Source of the DNA: Chrysophaeum taylorii
Taxonomy: Eukaryota; Sar; Pelagophyceae; Pelagomonadales; Pelagomonadaceae
NCBI GenBank assembly: GCA_029834535.1
Contig: JAQMWT010000377.1
Span: 1-64,000, forward strand
Length of the DNA stretch: 64,000 bases
Direction of reading: 5' to 3'
In this document: positions 51,000 through 62,402 of the stretch, in pieces
Layout: each line of letters starts with the position of its first letter
How positions within the stretch are numbered: position 1 is the first letter of the stretch
Made by a program: the position numbers and the translations under genes
Notes under the pieces: model-generated
Seen by the model: only the letters and a program-made list of their open reading frames with translations
What the model was told of the DNA's origin: nothing
The model's database searches: none

Positions 51000-51114
51000 A
51001 AATACTTACGACGACGTGGCAACGACCTTCTGTGTTTGTCGCGGAAACCCTTTAAAGCTAGGGATTTCAACATATATCTGCGGCATATTGAAGACGATCC
51101 AGCAGCAAGACGAG

Positions 51115-54100
51115 ATGGAAAAAACTTACGGTCGCCTGCGTCGACTCTTCGTCGAAATGGACACCAAGGGCGACGGTGCCCTCGATTTCGAGGAGCTCAA
51201 GGACGCGCTACGCAATATGTTTGGCGTGAATGTCTCCGATAAGGAGGCCAAGCAAATGGTTTGGCGTCGGTCTCCCAGCGTTTGTTTTTCTTCTCGCCGA
51301 ACAACAACAGTGCGCGTTAGGAGGGGGGAAGAACGACGAGTCGGGAACAATCGACTGGGCAGAGTTCCAACAGGTGGCGTCGGCCGAATGTATCGACGTT
51401 GTTACCGATACGGGACTCGAGCCGTGGCTCGCGCGCTGGCTGCCGAAGTGGGCACTTCATCGATATACCGAGCAGCGACGCGTGCAAGCCAGCAGCAGCA
51501 AGGGGTCCAAAGTTTTGCCCAAGCGCGGAGGCGACAGCGCACGAAAGAAAACACTCAAGGCACTTGGCTTCTCGCCTTCCGAAGGAAAAGAGATCGAGGC
51601 GGCCTGGAAGCTCGTAAATAGCAAAAAAAAAACAAGGTAAGGCGCCTTTGCCTTCGTGCGACCAGCATCCTCTTTTTCTCATTCACAGGATCGATGCCGA
51701 GGACATCCACGCGGGGCTGCTCAGGTTTGGCGTGGATGCTAAGGAGACTGCCGTGGCGCGCCTCGCGGTTCAAATCGGAAGCACGGAGGGCGAGGTCGAC
51801 TTCGAGGGGTTCGCCGAACTCGCCGCCGCCTTGATCGACGACAAGACGAAACAGGCATTCTCGTCGTCCTCGTCGTCGCATGGAAGACTCGTGTCCTGGT
51901 GGATGTCGGCTTTGCGCGAGGTCGGCGGCGGCGGCGACGAAAACGACGGCGCTGTTTTTAACGCGCGAGAGCCGCCGCCGCCGCCGCCGCGGCCGAAAGA
52001 CCGTCCACCCGAGCGGATGGAATTCGCGGCTCTAAGCGAAGCCTTATCCGAGGCGCAAATGGTGGCCCTCCGAGCTCTCTACGATGGCCTGGTGGGAAGG
52101 GCATCCACGCTGAATGCTCCGGCCCTCGCTTCAAGCTTGCGCAAGCTAGGAGTCGACATCAGCGACGGCGAATCCGCAGCAATGATACGGGCCGCCGAAT
52201 GGACACCTCATCAGAACGCTGATGATGAAGCCGATGATTTATTAGCACTCACATTTGAGACGTTCGTCGAGTGCGTCGCGTCGCGTACCGACGAGCTCCT
52301 CGCGATGACGGCGTGGCGCAAGATCTGGGTCTTGTTTCCACACCTCGAAACGCGCGAAGAGGCACGGAAACGTGACAATCTCGACAACCCGGTCGAGCGC
52401 CTTACAGCAGAACAGCGGGCCCACTACGCCGTGCGAACGTCGTCCCGTTGTCTTCGAAATGATGCTCGGTGCAGGCCTGTTTTGACGATATCGACGTGAA
52501 CGGCGACGGAAGCTTGTCGTCTGTCGAGCTGCGCGACGCCCTGCAAAAGCTCGGCGTCAACGTGAGTGACAGCTTGCAATATGGGTATGTAAATTTTTTT
52601 GGAGGGCGAAATGATAGGTCACGGAGCACGAGGCAGAGACGATGGTCCTCAAAGCCGATCGCGACGGCAACGGGGGCATCGAAAAGTCGCCACTTCCCGG
52701 CGTCAGAAATCCTCTTTTTTGTTGTATTCACTCATGGACCGATTTTGCAGGTCCGAGTACCTCGCACTCATGGCCCGAATCTACGGCAAGTTTGACGTCA
52801 ACGACTGCGCGGAGCTTGGCGAGTCCCAATTGGCGGCGAAATGGCAGCTCTGGTGGCGGACGTGGCTCAGAGAATGCAAGATTCAGATTCGAACATCGCT
52901 GCAGACAGCGTCTCAGGTCACCAGACGTTTAGACCACGCGCGACGCAGGACGAAAAGCTCGCATAAAGATACGAGATCGAACAACGGCGGCAAGGACGTC
53001 GACAAGAATCGCTCCGCCGCCGCCACTATTGACGAGCTCTGGAGTAGTGACGCCTTCGACGCCGCCCCGCTTGTCATGGCGACCGCAGTACGACAGTTGT
53101 CTGGAGTAGTACCCGGCGGCGGCGAGTCGCCGCCCGTACGAGACGAGGTACGATCTACGGCGAAGCGGAATGGAGACGAGGTACGATCTACGGCGAAGCG
53201 GAATGGAGAACGATCTGCACCCACGCAGCGTAGCGAGATTGACCCGTCACGCTTCGCCATCAAGGCTGCCGCGCGGCACCTATCAAAAAAGTTGGTCGTG
53301 GCCTATCGTCGCGTCTTTGATGCCGCGGACGAGGATCGAAGCGGAGCTATCGATTTGCACGAGACGTGTCTCAAGGGACAGAGGAGCAAGAACGAGAATA
53401 CAAAGCGCCGCATCTTCGCTCTCTTCTCCGAATATGACAACGACGGTAATGGGTGCCTGGACTTTCCAGAGTTTCTTCACCTCGTCGCGGAGTGCCCGCC
53501 AAATTGTGTCAAGCACTGCGCGACCGAAGCAGATATGCTCGAGCATATCAAGCCAGGAATGGAATGGTGGTCGGGTTTTGTGGCCGAGGAAGAGACTCGC
53601 ATCGAGACAGTTCGGAAGAAGAAGAAGAAAATAAAAAGCAAGACGGAGCTGCCGGCGCTCGGCGCGCAGAATGAGGAGTCGCTAAATAGCGTGTCAACGT
53701 CCATTCTATCTCGGCGAGACGACATTTTTTCAGCAGCAGCAGCACCAGCAGGGCAGTCCGCCGCATCATCGCAGTCGAGCGCCCGTTCATCTCGAGGGCG
53801 ATCGCCGCGTACCCCGCGCAGAGATCCTCTTCGCGCGAATGCTAGCCGGCGCGAGACGACGTTTAAAGCGGGGGCGAAGCAAAAGATCGGGAAAAAATAC
53901 CGAAAGACTCCTCGCGGTCACAACAACGAAAAAGCGTCGAAGAACATTATTACTCTCGCGCGAGATTCGCGGAACGAAAGCAACGACGACGATACTGATA
54001 ACGAAGACGGTGCGGCTAGCGAACGAGACGACGACGAGTCCAGCGGTCCGGCAGCAAAAGCAACCAACGGCGGCGCTGAAGACAGCGTCGAGGGAAATGT

Positions 54101-55061
54101 TGTTGCTGTTGTTGTTCCATCGGCAACGCCAATCGAGGAGCATTCGGGTGCAGCGCCCGGGAGGGCAGCGTTGGATGCGAATTCTGCGGACAACGGCCTG
54201 TTGCCGAGGCTCGCAGAAGTAGCTGCGATTCCTCGTGTCGAAAAAACTATTGCTCCATCACTTAAAGAAGAACTTGTTGCCGACGACGACGGAACCACGA
54301 ATCACGAAATCGCGGGGGGAAGCCGCGATGTCGCGTTGGAAGGCGCGGCAGCAGGTTCGCGTATGCCCCCGTTAGTCGTCGATTCGAGAGACCAAGAAGA
54401 GGAAGAGAACCGCGCGGGCGATGAAGACTTTTTCGGCCTTCGCGACAGTCTCCTCGACAGGGTCGCGAGACTTTTCTCGGGCAACAACAAAAGTCGTGGT
54501 TTGTCGTACGATACGTTTGACAGGAGGCTCCTGGATCGGCACTCGGGTTACGAGTACGACGCCGAGTACAAGCCTGGCCCACCAAAAAGGTTAGCGAAGG
54601 AAGCGGACGGCGGTACGAGCCTCGAGCTTGAGATGACATTCGAAGACAAGATGTGTCGCGACTGGGTGAGTCAATAAAGAAAGCTTAATAATAATAAATA
54701 AAGAACACGAGCGAGTTTTCCGCCCGCAGATCCTCATCATGGCGCTCAAAGGTGTTGAAGGCGAACTTCCGTGCACGGTCAAGTCGATCGTTTGCGACAT
54801 GCGAAAACTCGGGTGGAAACGACAAGAACACGAGTGGCAAAACATCCTAATAAGTCTCGTGCGTTCTCCATCACACACCGATACATCATCATCGTCCATC
54901 CTCCTTTCCAGGTGTCGAGAGGTGTCGTAGCAGCGACTGCCAGCACCTGCGGGGAAAGCATGATCCTAGAAGTTTACTGGCCCCCGCATTATGGCGAGGC
55001 GCACGAAGAAAAAGCCGCCGCCGCCGGCCCCAGAACTAAAACGCGACCTACAGATAGATAG
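51115..55061 (+). CDS. Multi-EF-hand calcium-binding protein (8 exons)
   Basis: Proposed exons: 51,115-51,258, 51,311-51,636, 51,689-52,430, 52,475-52,561, 52,618-52,685, 52,751-54,665, 54,730-54,858 and 54,912-55,061. The seven GT-AG introns are 44-65 bp and the total is 1,186 codons in one frame. EF-hand loops seen are DTKGDGALDFEE (near residue 16), a degenerate NDESGTIDWAE, DVNGDGSLSSVE, DRDGNGGIEKSE, DEDRSGAIDLHE and DNDGNGCLDFPE. Splicing joins LGVN to VTEHEAETMV and GIEK to SEYLALM, restoring normal EF-hand helices. The long last third is Lys/Arg/Ser/Glu-rich and looks disordered. It may be a calcium-sensing scaffold, but no family is clear. The first ATG lies only about 115 bp from the repeat array, so 5' exons could be missing. 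Confidence 0.75.
53146..53209 (+). repeat. 33-bp in-frame direct duplication in the EF-hand gene
   Basis: Two adjacent copies of a 33-bp stretch each encode DEVRSTAKRNG. The frame is kept, so the protein just carries the segment twice. Confidence 0.85.
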
Positions 55062-55082
55062 ATAGATAGATAGATAGATATC
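55050..55082. repeat. (GATA)n microsatellite at the end of the EF-hand gene
   Basis: About seven GATA repeats. The TAG stop of the EF-hand gene (55,059-55,061) is part of the run, so its end was set by the microsatellite. Confidence 0.85.
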
Positions 55083-55159
55083 TAGCGTTTTGTCTTGCCC
55101 CAACACACGCGGCGGAAGTAAGAAAAAAAAAAACCCCTATAAGTAAGTATAATATAGGT

Positions 55160-58100
55160 TCAGCCGGGCACGCCGGCTGGCCCAGTACTTCGGAACTTAT
55201 TTTGAGTGGTGAGGTGCTGGCGTGTCCATTGCCACAGGGCGAGCGCGCCTGAACAACAACACAAGGCATTGGGATGATGACGACGACAACGTTGGAAGAT
55301 AGCAGGCAGACGGGGCACGCACCCGAGACGTGGACGTTGAGGGAGCGGACGACACCAAGCTACCAAAGCAGATGTTGCAGCGTAAAATACGGGACCGACC
55401 TGGGGGATTTCGACGCACATGTCGACGGCCTGAAGGAGATCGACGTCGAGGCCCTCCTTCTCGCGTCCGAGAAGGAGGACGGCGGGCGTTGGGAGCACCG
55501 CTTCGGCGAGCGATTTCGAGCCCGAGGCCTGTTCTAGCGCGACGATGGCGTAGCCTTCTCGCCTAAAAGATAGGTTCAGAGGAACGACGCAGGACGGTGG
55601 TGCGCGCCTTTTTTCGTGCAGCCAGGCGAGGAGGCGTCGAGGGTGGCACTCGTCGATGCGTATCCACTTGTCGGCGGTGACGGCGACGGCCCGAAAGGCG
55701 AGCGTCTTGGTCAGGTTGAGATCTGGGACGACGACGGCTTCGGCGGCGAAGACCTCGGCGGTGCGCACGAGACCGGCAAGGTTAGGCGTTTTATCGACGA
55801 GCGACGCGCACACGACGACGCGCATTCGCTCGTTGCCGACGACGTTCAAGCGGGCGGTCGGGTTTGTCGCTCGCCGGGCGCGCGATTCGTCGTCGTCGTC
55901 GTCTTCCCACGTAGTGGTCTCCGCCATGAGTTGGTCGATCTTGCGCTGGATGAAGAGCGACTTGTGGTCGACGACAAACGCCGGAACGTCCGAGTCGTTC
56001 TTTCTGGAGGCGCCCGCCGCCTTCCAGAGAACCTGCCCGTAGCCGCGCGTCTCGTCGAGCCGCGCGATCTCGCGCGCCGTGTCGGCGATGCGCTTCTTGA
56101 AGGTTGCCACGATCGACTCGCCGACGACGTCGCCCTCGACGGGCGTGCCCGCCTCGATCATGCCTCGGACCGTGCACAACGCGGGCGCCCGGAGCGTCCA
56201 GAAGAAGCGCCGCTGGCGCTCGACGTGTCGCGCGACGTCGGGGTCGCGCTTTAGCGCGGCGACCGTGGCGGCGACGTAGGAGGCGTCGTCCGGGGGGTCG
56301 GGCGCTCGCCCCCCCGGGCAGAGCGCCAACACCAGGAGCTGGGCGATCCCTCGGACTAAGCCGCGCGTGGACCCCTGGAACGCGAGGGCCGCGCGAAGGA
56401 GTTGCGGAGCGAAGGGGCTCGGTTCGTCGTCGTCCGAGTAGTCGACGACGACGTGGCCGGCAACGACGAGGAGCGATGCGAGCGCGAGTTCGCGGCCGCC
56501 TTGGCCTTTGTCGTGGTCGTCGTCGTCGCGCACGACGTCGAGACGATCGAAGATGTGCGGGAGGATGCGCGCGGGCCACCTTTTCGCGAAGGCGACGGAG
56601 GCCGTCTCGACGGCGTAGCGAACGCAGGGCAGGCACGGCGAGACCAAGGCCGACGGCAGCGATCGCGAAAGAAAGTCGAGATCGTCGTTTTCGACGAGGT
56701 CGACGTTCGGCGCGAGGACGCAGAGCGCCTGCCAGGCCCGGAGTCTTTTTCCCCAGGCCGCGCTCCGCCTCGCCGCCGCCACCTCGCCGCCGCATTCTCG
56801 GAGCTCGACGTCGAGGCGCAGGAGGTCGAGGCAGACGGCGCGTCTCAGGCTCGCTAAAGCTCCTCCTCCTCCGTCGTTCTCGAGCACGAGGAGCGCGCAC
56901 AGCCGCGCGCGCGAGACGCGCCCAAACGCCTCGACGGCGGGCGTCGTCGTCTCGTTTCGCGCGACGCTCTTCTCCTCCTCGGTCTCGTCGTCGTCGTCGT
57001 CGTCGGGCGTCTCGGCGGGCTTGAGGGCGTGTTCGCGAGTCAGCAGGAGGCGCGTCAAGAGAGGCGCGAACGCGGCGGCCGGAGAGCCCGACGCGCCGCC
57101 GCGCGTTCGGGAGGAGGAGGAGGAGGCCTCGCGGCAGCTGCGAGGATTGGTCGGTCGGGGATCGTTTTTTGGACAAAGACGCACGCGGCGGCGAACGCGA
57201 GGGCGACGGCCCGCAGGATGTGCGGGCGCTTGGCCTCGGCGAGGTCGAGGAGGCCGCGGGCGAGGCGGAGAAGGGCGCGCGAGAGCGCGGGAAGGGGCTG
57301 GGCGAGCGCGCGCGCGCACGCGGGCGCGAAGACGTAGCGCGAAATGGCTCGCGCGAGCCTCGGTGATCCCGCGCGACTCGCGTCGCGCGCCGCCGCGGAA
57401 GCAGCGTCGACGAGCGCGGCGACGTCGTCGTCTTTGTCGCCGACTCGCCGCGCGGCCGCCAGAGCGCACCTCAGCATGTCGACGACCGAGGCGACGTCCG
57501 AGCCGCAGCGCCGGAGCGCGTCCGTCGTCTCGACCGCGTCGACCTCGACGCGGCGGTGGCGAGCAACGAGCGCCGCGGTCAGCGCCCACCGCCTGCGCGA
57601 TGACGATGATGGTCTTCTATTTTCGCGAAAATCGCGCACTCGCGGTCGACGGCACGCCACTCTTTCGAGTCGCGACGTGCCGTCGCGTCGCGCGCTATCG
57701 ACGCGAGGTCGGCCGCGCGTTCGGAGGAGACGAAAGGCGCGCAGGCGCGGAGGCACCGGAGTGCTCGAAGTGTTGTCGCGTTCGGCGCGGCGGCGAGGTC
57801 GGCGCGCGCCGAGGCCGCGAGGTCGGCGCCCGCCGAGGCCGCGAGGTCGGCGGCGCGCCGACGCCACTCGCGCGAGGCCGGCGACGAGTCGTCGTCGAGC
57901 GCCAACGCGTTGACCAATTCTCTGAGGTCGGCGGCCGCGCGGAAATTTTCGGGGGTGTTCATTTGGTCGCGCGTGAGGCTGTCGAGGCGCTCGGCGTCGC
58001 TGGCGTCGAGGGCGCGCCAGAGCCGCGCGCGAGGCTCTCGGGCGGCGGCGGCGGCCCGCCTGCTTGGCGATCAAAAAAAAATCCGTCGCATATAGTTACG

Positions 58101-59743
58101 ACGACTCACTCGGTCGAGCAGCAGAGCACGAGGAACTCGGGGCCCCGGGCGTCGACGAAGGCCCGGACGACGCGGGAACAGTCGTAGTCGGAGACGGAAG
58201 CGAGCGAAGCGAGGACGCCGCCGGCGGAATCGGGGTTCGCGGTTCGCGAGTAGCGCGCCCAGTCGTCGGAATTCGCGACCCTCGCGAGCCACGGACCGAG
58301 GTCGTCGGCGGTAAGGAAACGCGAGGCGACCTCGGCGAAGGCGGCCGCGGCGTCGAGGTCGACGGTGGTGGTCGCGCGGAGTATGGTAGCGAGGGCCTCG
58401 GCGACGCGAACCGTCGTCGCCCGGTTGGCGGCAGCTCGGAGCTCCCCGAGGGCCTCGGCGGCTCGCCGGACGTCGGACGAGTCGAGGGGAGGGAGTCTTT
58501 CATCCTGGCGGCGGTGGCGGCGGAAGACCGAAAGGAGGGCGTCGCGGCCGGCGGCGCCGAGGCGCGAATCCGCGCAGACGCACGCCCGCGAGCACGCGAA
58601 TTTGCAGACGTCCTCCTTTGGGGCGTTTGTCGCGGAAAACAAAGCGGCGCAAAACGCCTCGGCAGCCGCGTCGAGGTCCTTGGCAAAATCCTTGCCCTTC
58701 CGGAGTTCGGCGTCGTCGAGCGCGGGGAGGAGGTCGTCTCGAACAAAGTCCCACGGCAGCAGCAGCGGAAGACCGAGCAGCCTGGAGACGGCGGCCTTGC
58801 GGACGGCGGGGTTGTCGTTGGCGAGGAGCCGCCGCGCCAGAGCGAGGATCCACTCGGTCGGCGGCGTACGACCACCCGAGAGGAGGCGGACGAGGGTGTC
58901 GAGGGCCGGCGCGAAGAGATGAAGCGAGGTCTCGAACTCGGCGGTGGCATACGCGGCCAACCAGTCGCCCCACGCGGCGTCGTCGCCGCGCGCGTGCTGG
59001 ACGAGGCGCGCGGCGTACCTTCGCGCCAATTTGGACGAGTCGGGACGAACAACTATCGCGCGCCGCGCGACTCCGAGCAGGCGGTCCTCCCAGTCCCCGG
59101 GGTTTGGAAAAAAGACGGACCGGCCCGCGACCAGGGCCCCGAGGGCGAGCTCGCGCCGCTCTTCTATAACGGAGGAGCCGGCGATCTCGCAGAACGCGTC
59201 GGCCGCCGATCGCGACGACGCGTCGTCGTCGTCGTCGAGCAGCGCGGCCGCCGCGCAGGCCGCCGGCACCAGGCACTTTGCTGCGTGCGGAAAGCTGTCG
59301 GTTGTGACGCTGCGGAGCGCGAGATCCAAGGCCAGGGGGGCCAGCGCTCCGTCGCCGGCACAACGGACGAGCCGCGCGACCGCCGCGACGCTCCGTACCG
59401 CGGGCGTCGCGAGCCTCGCGATCGCGCGCCGCACGAGGCCGCTATCCAAGAGAGAGCGGCAGCACGCGAAAGCCGCCTCGTCGCCCCGCATCGTCTCGGC
59501 CACAAGCCGCTCGACGCACTGCGACGAGGACTCGCGGTTCTCGCGAACCGCGCGCCGCGTCGCCGCATACCGCAGCGCCCCGCTGCTCAAGGCGACCTCC
59601 GGGACCGCGAGCCGCGAGACGAGCCCGTCGGCGACCGCTTCGATCACTCCGCGAAGCTGCGACTCGGTCAGGCCGAGAGTCTTATTATGCCCGAGGAGGG
59701 ACGCTTCGATATGCGCGAGGAGCTTCTCCTCGTCGTCGCACAT
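55160..59743 (-). CDS. TRM3: TARBP1/TRM3-like tRNA (guanosine-2'-O-)-methyltransferase (6 exons)
   Basis: Proposed exons (minus): 59,743-58,110, 58,059-57,640, 57,592-57,185, 57,137-55,400, 55,359-55,323 and 55,248-55,160. Introns are 50, 47, 47, 40 and 74 bp, giving 1,441 codons, close to yeast Trm3. A long helical, HEAT-like region leads to a C-terminal SpoU/TrmH knotted methyltransferase domain. Its motifs are LVDKTPNLAGLVRTAEVF (motif 1, N...R-T/A), VLLLGREKEGLD (motif 2, G-x-E-x-x-G) and, only after splicing, [24 protein letters not shown] (motif 3). Trm3/TARBP1 methylates G18 of tRNAs in the cytoplasm. Without splicing the locus looks like three unrelated frames. The ATG lies inside the 3' end of the upstream USP gene (59 bp overlap); later Met codons are possible starts. 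Confidence 0.85.
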
Positions 59744-61163
59744 TTTCGGTCCGTTGTTGTTTTTCGTAGAAGAGGAGGGTGGCGTTGCCCATTTCGGGCG
59801 GGGCGGGCGCCGCGTCGACGTCGCAGGCGCGGTACCAGATGGCGTCGCGGGGGTTCCGGAAGCGGGCGGAGAAGTGGCCCGAGAAGGCGTCGTTCCATGC
59901 GTCGGTCGTGTGGTCGACGACGCCGCGGAGGTCGTAGACGGCGGCCTCCGCTTCGGGGCCGTGGACCCACCTTCCGAGATTCCACCCGGTGACGGGGGCT
60001 TCGACCCGCCTGCGCGTTTCGTTTCGTTTCGTTTCGTTTCGTTTCGATTGTGAGGAGGCACAAGAAACATATACTTCGCACGTTTCGGTTTTGCCGTAAA
60101 CTTTGTGGTTGCGGTCCAAGTGGAGAAGGAGAACTCTCGGCGCTCGCCATATTCGCGCCTCGAAGACCGCTAACGGCGCCCCGCACGCGTCGCAAGGCCG
60201 ATGCGGAAGTTCGGCGAGCGAGGGTCGGAACTTGTCGTCGAGGAGCGCGGCGAGGTCGAGGCGGGGTGGCGGGCGGCATTCGTCGCGATGCGATCCGGTC
60301 CACGCGCGCCGCTGGCACGACGTCGAACAGTAGGCGACTCTGCGGCAACGCGAACAGAGCTTCCCGCCGCCGCCGCCGCCGCATGTCGCGCACCCTCGGG
60401 CTAAAGCTATCTTGTGGCTCGGGACAGGCAGCACGAAGGACAAGTACAGGACGTGGGGAAACCAGTCGTGGACGCGACCGCACGACGAGCACCGCGCGTT
60501 GATCCAGAGTTGCGAGCCAAACTCGTCGAGAATCGGCGAGGCGTGGCGCTCCCGCAGTTTGCATTTCGCGGAATCGGCGCTCTGCTCGGGCGGCCCGCGA
60601 CACCAGGCGCTCGCCAGCACCGACCCAAAGCAGTCGCGATGGTACGCCGCGGTCGACGTTCGTTCTCCCGACTGAACTTCGTTGGCTTCGTCGTGGAGCG
60701 CGGAGAATAAATTTAACGCCAAGTCGATCGCATCGTGGCGGGCGGTACCCTCGTAGCACGGGTACCTCGCTGCGAGGGCCGCCTTGAGCCCCGTCGGCGC
60801 GAGCGAGACGTGACCGCCGCGACCTACTGCTTCGCGCAGCTCGGATAGCGCCCTAGAGACCGAGGGGTCATTTCTCGGGCTCTCGATCGGCGGGAGCGCC
60901 AGCACGCACTGCAAGACTGCATTGAGAAAGCACGTGTTGCCGAGGTTGGACAAGCCCACGACCCCCGGGGCGACAGGCCTGCCGGGAACATCCTGTTGTC
61001 GAAAGTTGCGGAGGTGCGTGCCCAACGGACTCCAATCCGACGCGACCACGGTCCCCCGTCGCGTCTCGACCACGAGAGGCTCGGCGCACAGGACGCGCCC
61101 AACACACCGCCAGCAGCCGTCGACGACGACCTCGACGAGGGACCCCACATCATTATTCGGCAT
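59685..61163 (-). CDS. Ubiquitin-specific protease (USP) with a MYND zinc finger
   Basis: 492 codons from the ATG at 61,163. The Cys box is GVVGLSNLGNTCFLNAVLQCV (catalytic Cys at about 77). A palm/finger region with ARCSSCG follows. An inserted MYND finger has the C-x2-C spacing: CATC, CSRCRRVAYCSTSCQRRAWTGSHRDEC (about 262-298). The His box reads YDLRGVVDHTTDAW...GHFSARFRN...WYRACDVD...ATLLFYEKQ, where USPs have GHYxAYxRN...WYxFDD and a final LLFY. The His is present and the loop after WY differs from the usual FDD. USP plus MYND resembles the USP19-like group. It deubiquitinates proteins, partner unknown. A (GTTTC)n run at 60,017-60,047 encodes an NETKR repeat. Confidence 0.82.
   Translation of the reverse strand: MPNNDVGSLVEVVVDGCWRCVGRVLCAEPLVVETRRGTVVASDWSPLGTHLRNFRQQDVPGRPVAPGVVGLSNLGNTCFLNAVLQCVLALPPIESPRNDPSVSRALSELREAVGRGGHVSLAPTGLKAALAARYPCYEGTARHDAIDLALNLFSALHDEANEVQSGERTSTAAYHRDCFGSVLASAWCRGPPEQSADSAKCKLRERHASPILDEFGSQLWINARCSSCGRVHDWFPHVLYLSFVLPVPSHKIALARGCATCGGGGGGKLCSRCRRVAYCSTSCQRRAWTGSHRDECRPPPRLDLAALLDDKFRPSLAELPHRPCDACGAPLAVFEARIWRAPRVLLLHLDRNHKVYGKTETCEVYVSCASSQSKRNETKRNETRRRVEAPVTGWNLGRWVHGPEAEAAVYDLRGVVDHTTDAWNDAFSGHFSARFRNPRDAIWYRACDVDAAPAPPEMGNATLLFYEKQQRTENVRRRGEAPRAYRSVPPRA
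60017..60047. repeat. (GTTTC)n pentanucleotide microsatellite inside the USP gene
   Basis: Five or six GTTTC repeats on the plus strand read as repeated NETKR codons in the minus-strand protease gene, in a loop after the finger region. A multiple of three repeat units is needed to hold the frame. Confidence 0.8.
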
Positions 61164-61301
61164 TATTGTTGTTCTCCGGATTCGGGATTGGAAGCAAGCA
61201 CTCGAGTGCCGTTGAGTGAGTGGTGACCGTTGGATGTGTTCTCATCATCATCATCGGAGGAATGTGACGTCACCACAGTGCCTTGAAGCTCCGGACGGAC
61301 G

Positions 61302-62240
61302 ATGGTGGTGTTGCGATGGTGGATGCTCGCGCAGAGCGTGGTCGGGTTCCACAATCACGCGTGCGTCCCGACGCGCCTCGTAGTGAGAGAAGGACAGCCC
61401 TTCGACACGTCGCCGTCGTGGTTGGGGGACGGCAGCGGCTCCCAGAGACCCCCCCCTTCGTCTCGGGACGAAACGGCCACACCGCTCGCCGTGCCGCCCA
61501 AGTTCGACTCGCAGCCCTCGTGGATGAAGGCGGTGACCACGGCTTCCAACCCGCGCATGACGCGCGCGTACAACGTGGCCTGCATCATCTGGATCGGGGC
61601 AATGCTCGACGCTTTGCGCGCGGTCGACGTCGTCGCCGTCGCTAGTTTCGCGCTCGCGAGCGCCTCGGCAAAGATCCTCGCGACGGCCGCCAAGGCCGAT
61701 CGCCTCGCATCGCCCTCCTACCGCCGCCTCAACGCCTGCCTCGCCGTCTTCGGTCTCGGGCAGGTCGCGCTCTACGCGGCGAGGGCAAACCCCGCGACTG
61801 CGGCCGCACACCTCGTCGCCGCAGGGAGTCCCATCGCCGGCATGGTCGCCACCCGCGCCTCCCTCCTTGGCGAGGTGCGAGATCTCTTCCTCGTCAGCCT
61901 TCCCTCGATCCGGTCCCCCATGGCCAACGCGTATCTCCTCCTCGTCGTCGCGCCCGCGCTCTGCGCCCTCGTCTCCACCCCACCTACCGCCGCCCTCGCC
62001 GCCTGCGTTTTCGGGGGTGTGGGCCTCGTCCTCAAGGACGGGGCCGCGCGGTCGAGGCTCAACGCCTCAACCTTTCGCCGCCTCAACCTCGCCCTCGGCC
62101 TCTCCCTCGCCGTCCTCGTCAAGCACGTCGTCTTCGCCGCGCCGAGGCAGGCCCCCTTCCTCGCCACCATCGCCGTTGTCGGGTCCCTCCTCGCCTTTGC
62201 CAACGGCGTCGCGGCCGTTCTCGTCGCGGGGAGCCTCTAG
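61302..62240 (+). CDS. Multipass membrane protein of unknown function, possibly plastid
   Basis: 312 codons. The start (MVVLRWWMLAQSVVGF) is hydrophobic with a V-V-G|F junction like a plastid bipartite leader, followed by HNHACVPTRL and a Pro/Ser-rich stretch. From about residue 75 there are six or seven Ala/Leu-rich helices (ACIIWIGAMLDALRAVDVVAV; LLLVVAPALCALVS; FLATIAVVGSLLAFANGVAAVLV), separated by short basic loops with a repeated SxYRRLN/TFRRLN motif that hints at an internal duplication. No family was recognised. It is divergent from the USP gene, 138 bp away. Confidence 0.65.
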   Translation: MVVLRWWMLAQSVVGFHNHACVPTRLVVREGQPFDTSPSWLGDGSGSQRPPPSSRDETATPLAVPPKFDSQPSWMKAVTTASNPRMTRAYNVACIIWIGAMLDALRAVDVVAVASFALASASAKILATAAKADRLASPSYRRLNACLAVFGLGQVALYAARANPATAAAHLVAAGSPIAGMVATRASLLGEVRDLFLVSLPSIRSPMANAYLLLVVAPALCALVSTPPTAALAACVFGGVGLVLKDGAARSRLNASTFRRLNLALGLSLAVLVKHVVFAAPRQAPFLATIAVVGSLLAFANGVAAVLVAGSL

Positions 62241-62402
62241 CATCTAGCCCCCCCCACAACTACACTAATCAATGATAATCGTAACCGTAGTCGAGGTAGG
62301 TATCTTCTTCTTCTTTGCTGCTTTTCAGCGCACTCTGACGTTCAACACCCCCCCTGTGGCTCGGGCAACGTAACGGACCTCGCGCCACAGGGAAGGTGGG
62401 TG

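Noticed and set aside
57593-58109. The TRM3 locus as two or three separate genes
   Set aside because: Short introns join all parts in one frame and give the expected family length and C-terminal motif, so one gene is simpler.
58064-59992. 642-codon open frame on the plus strand
   Set aside because: Antisense to the first exon of the TRM3-like gene, Arg/Gly/Glu-rich, no domain. Treated as a GC-bias shadow.
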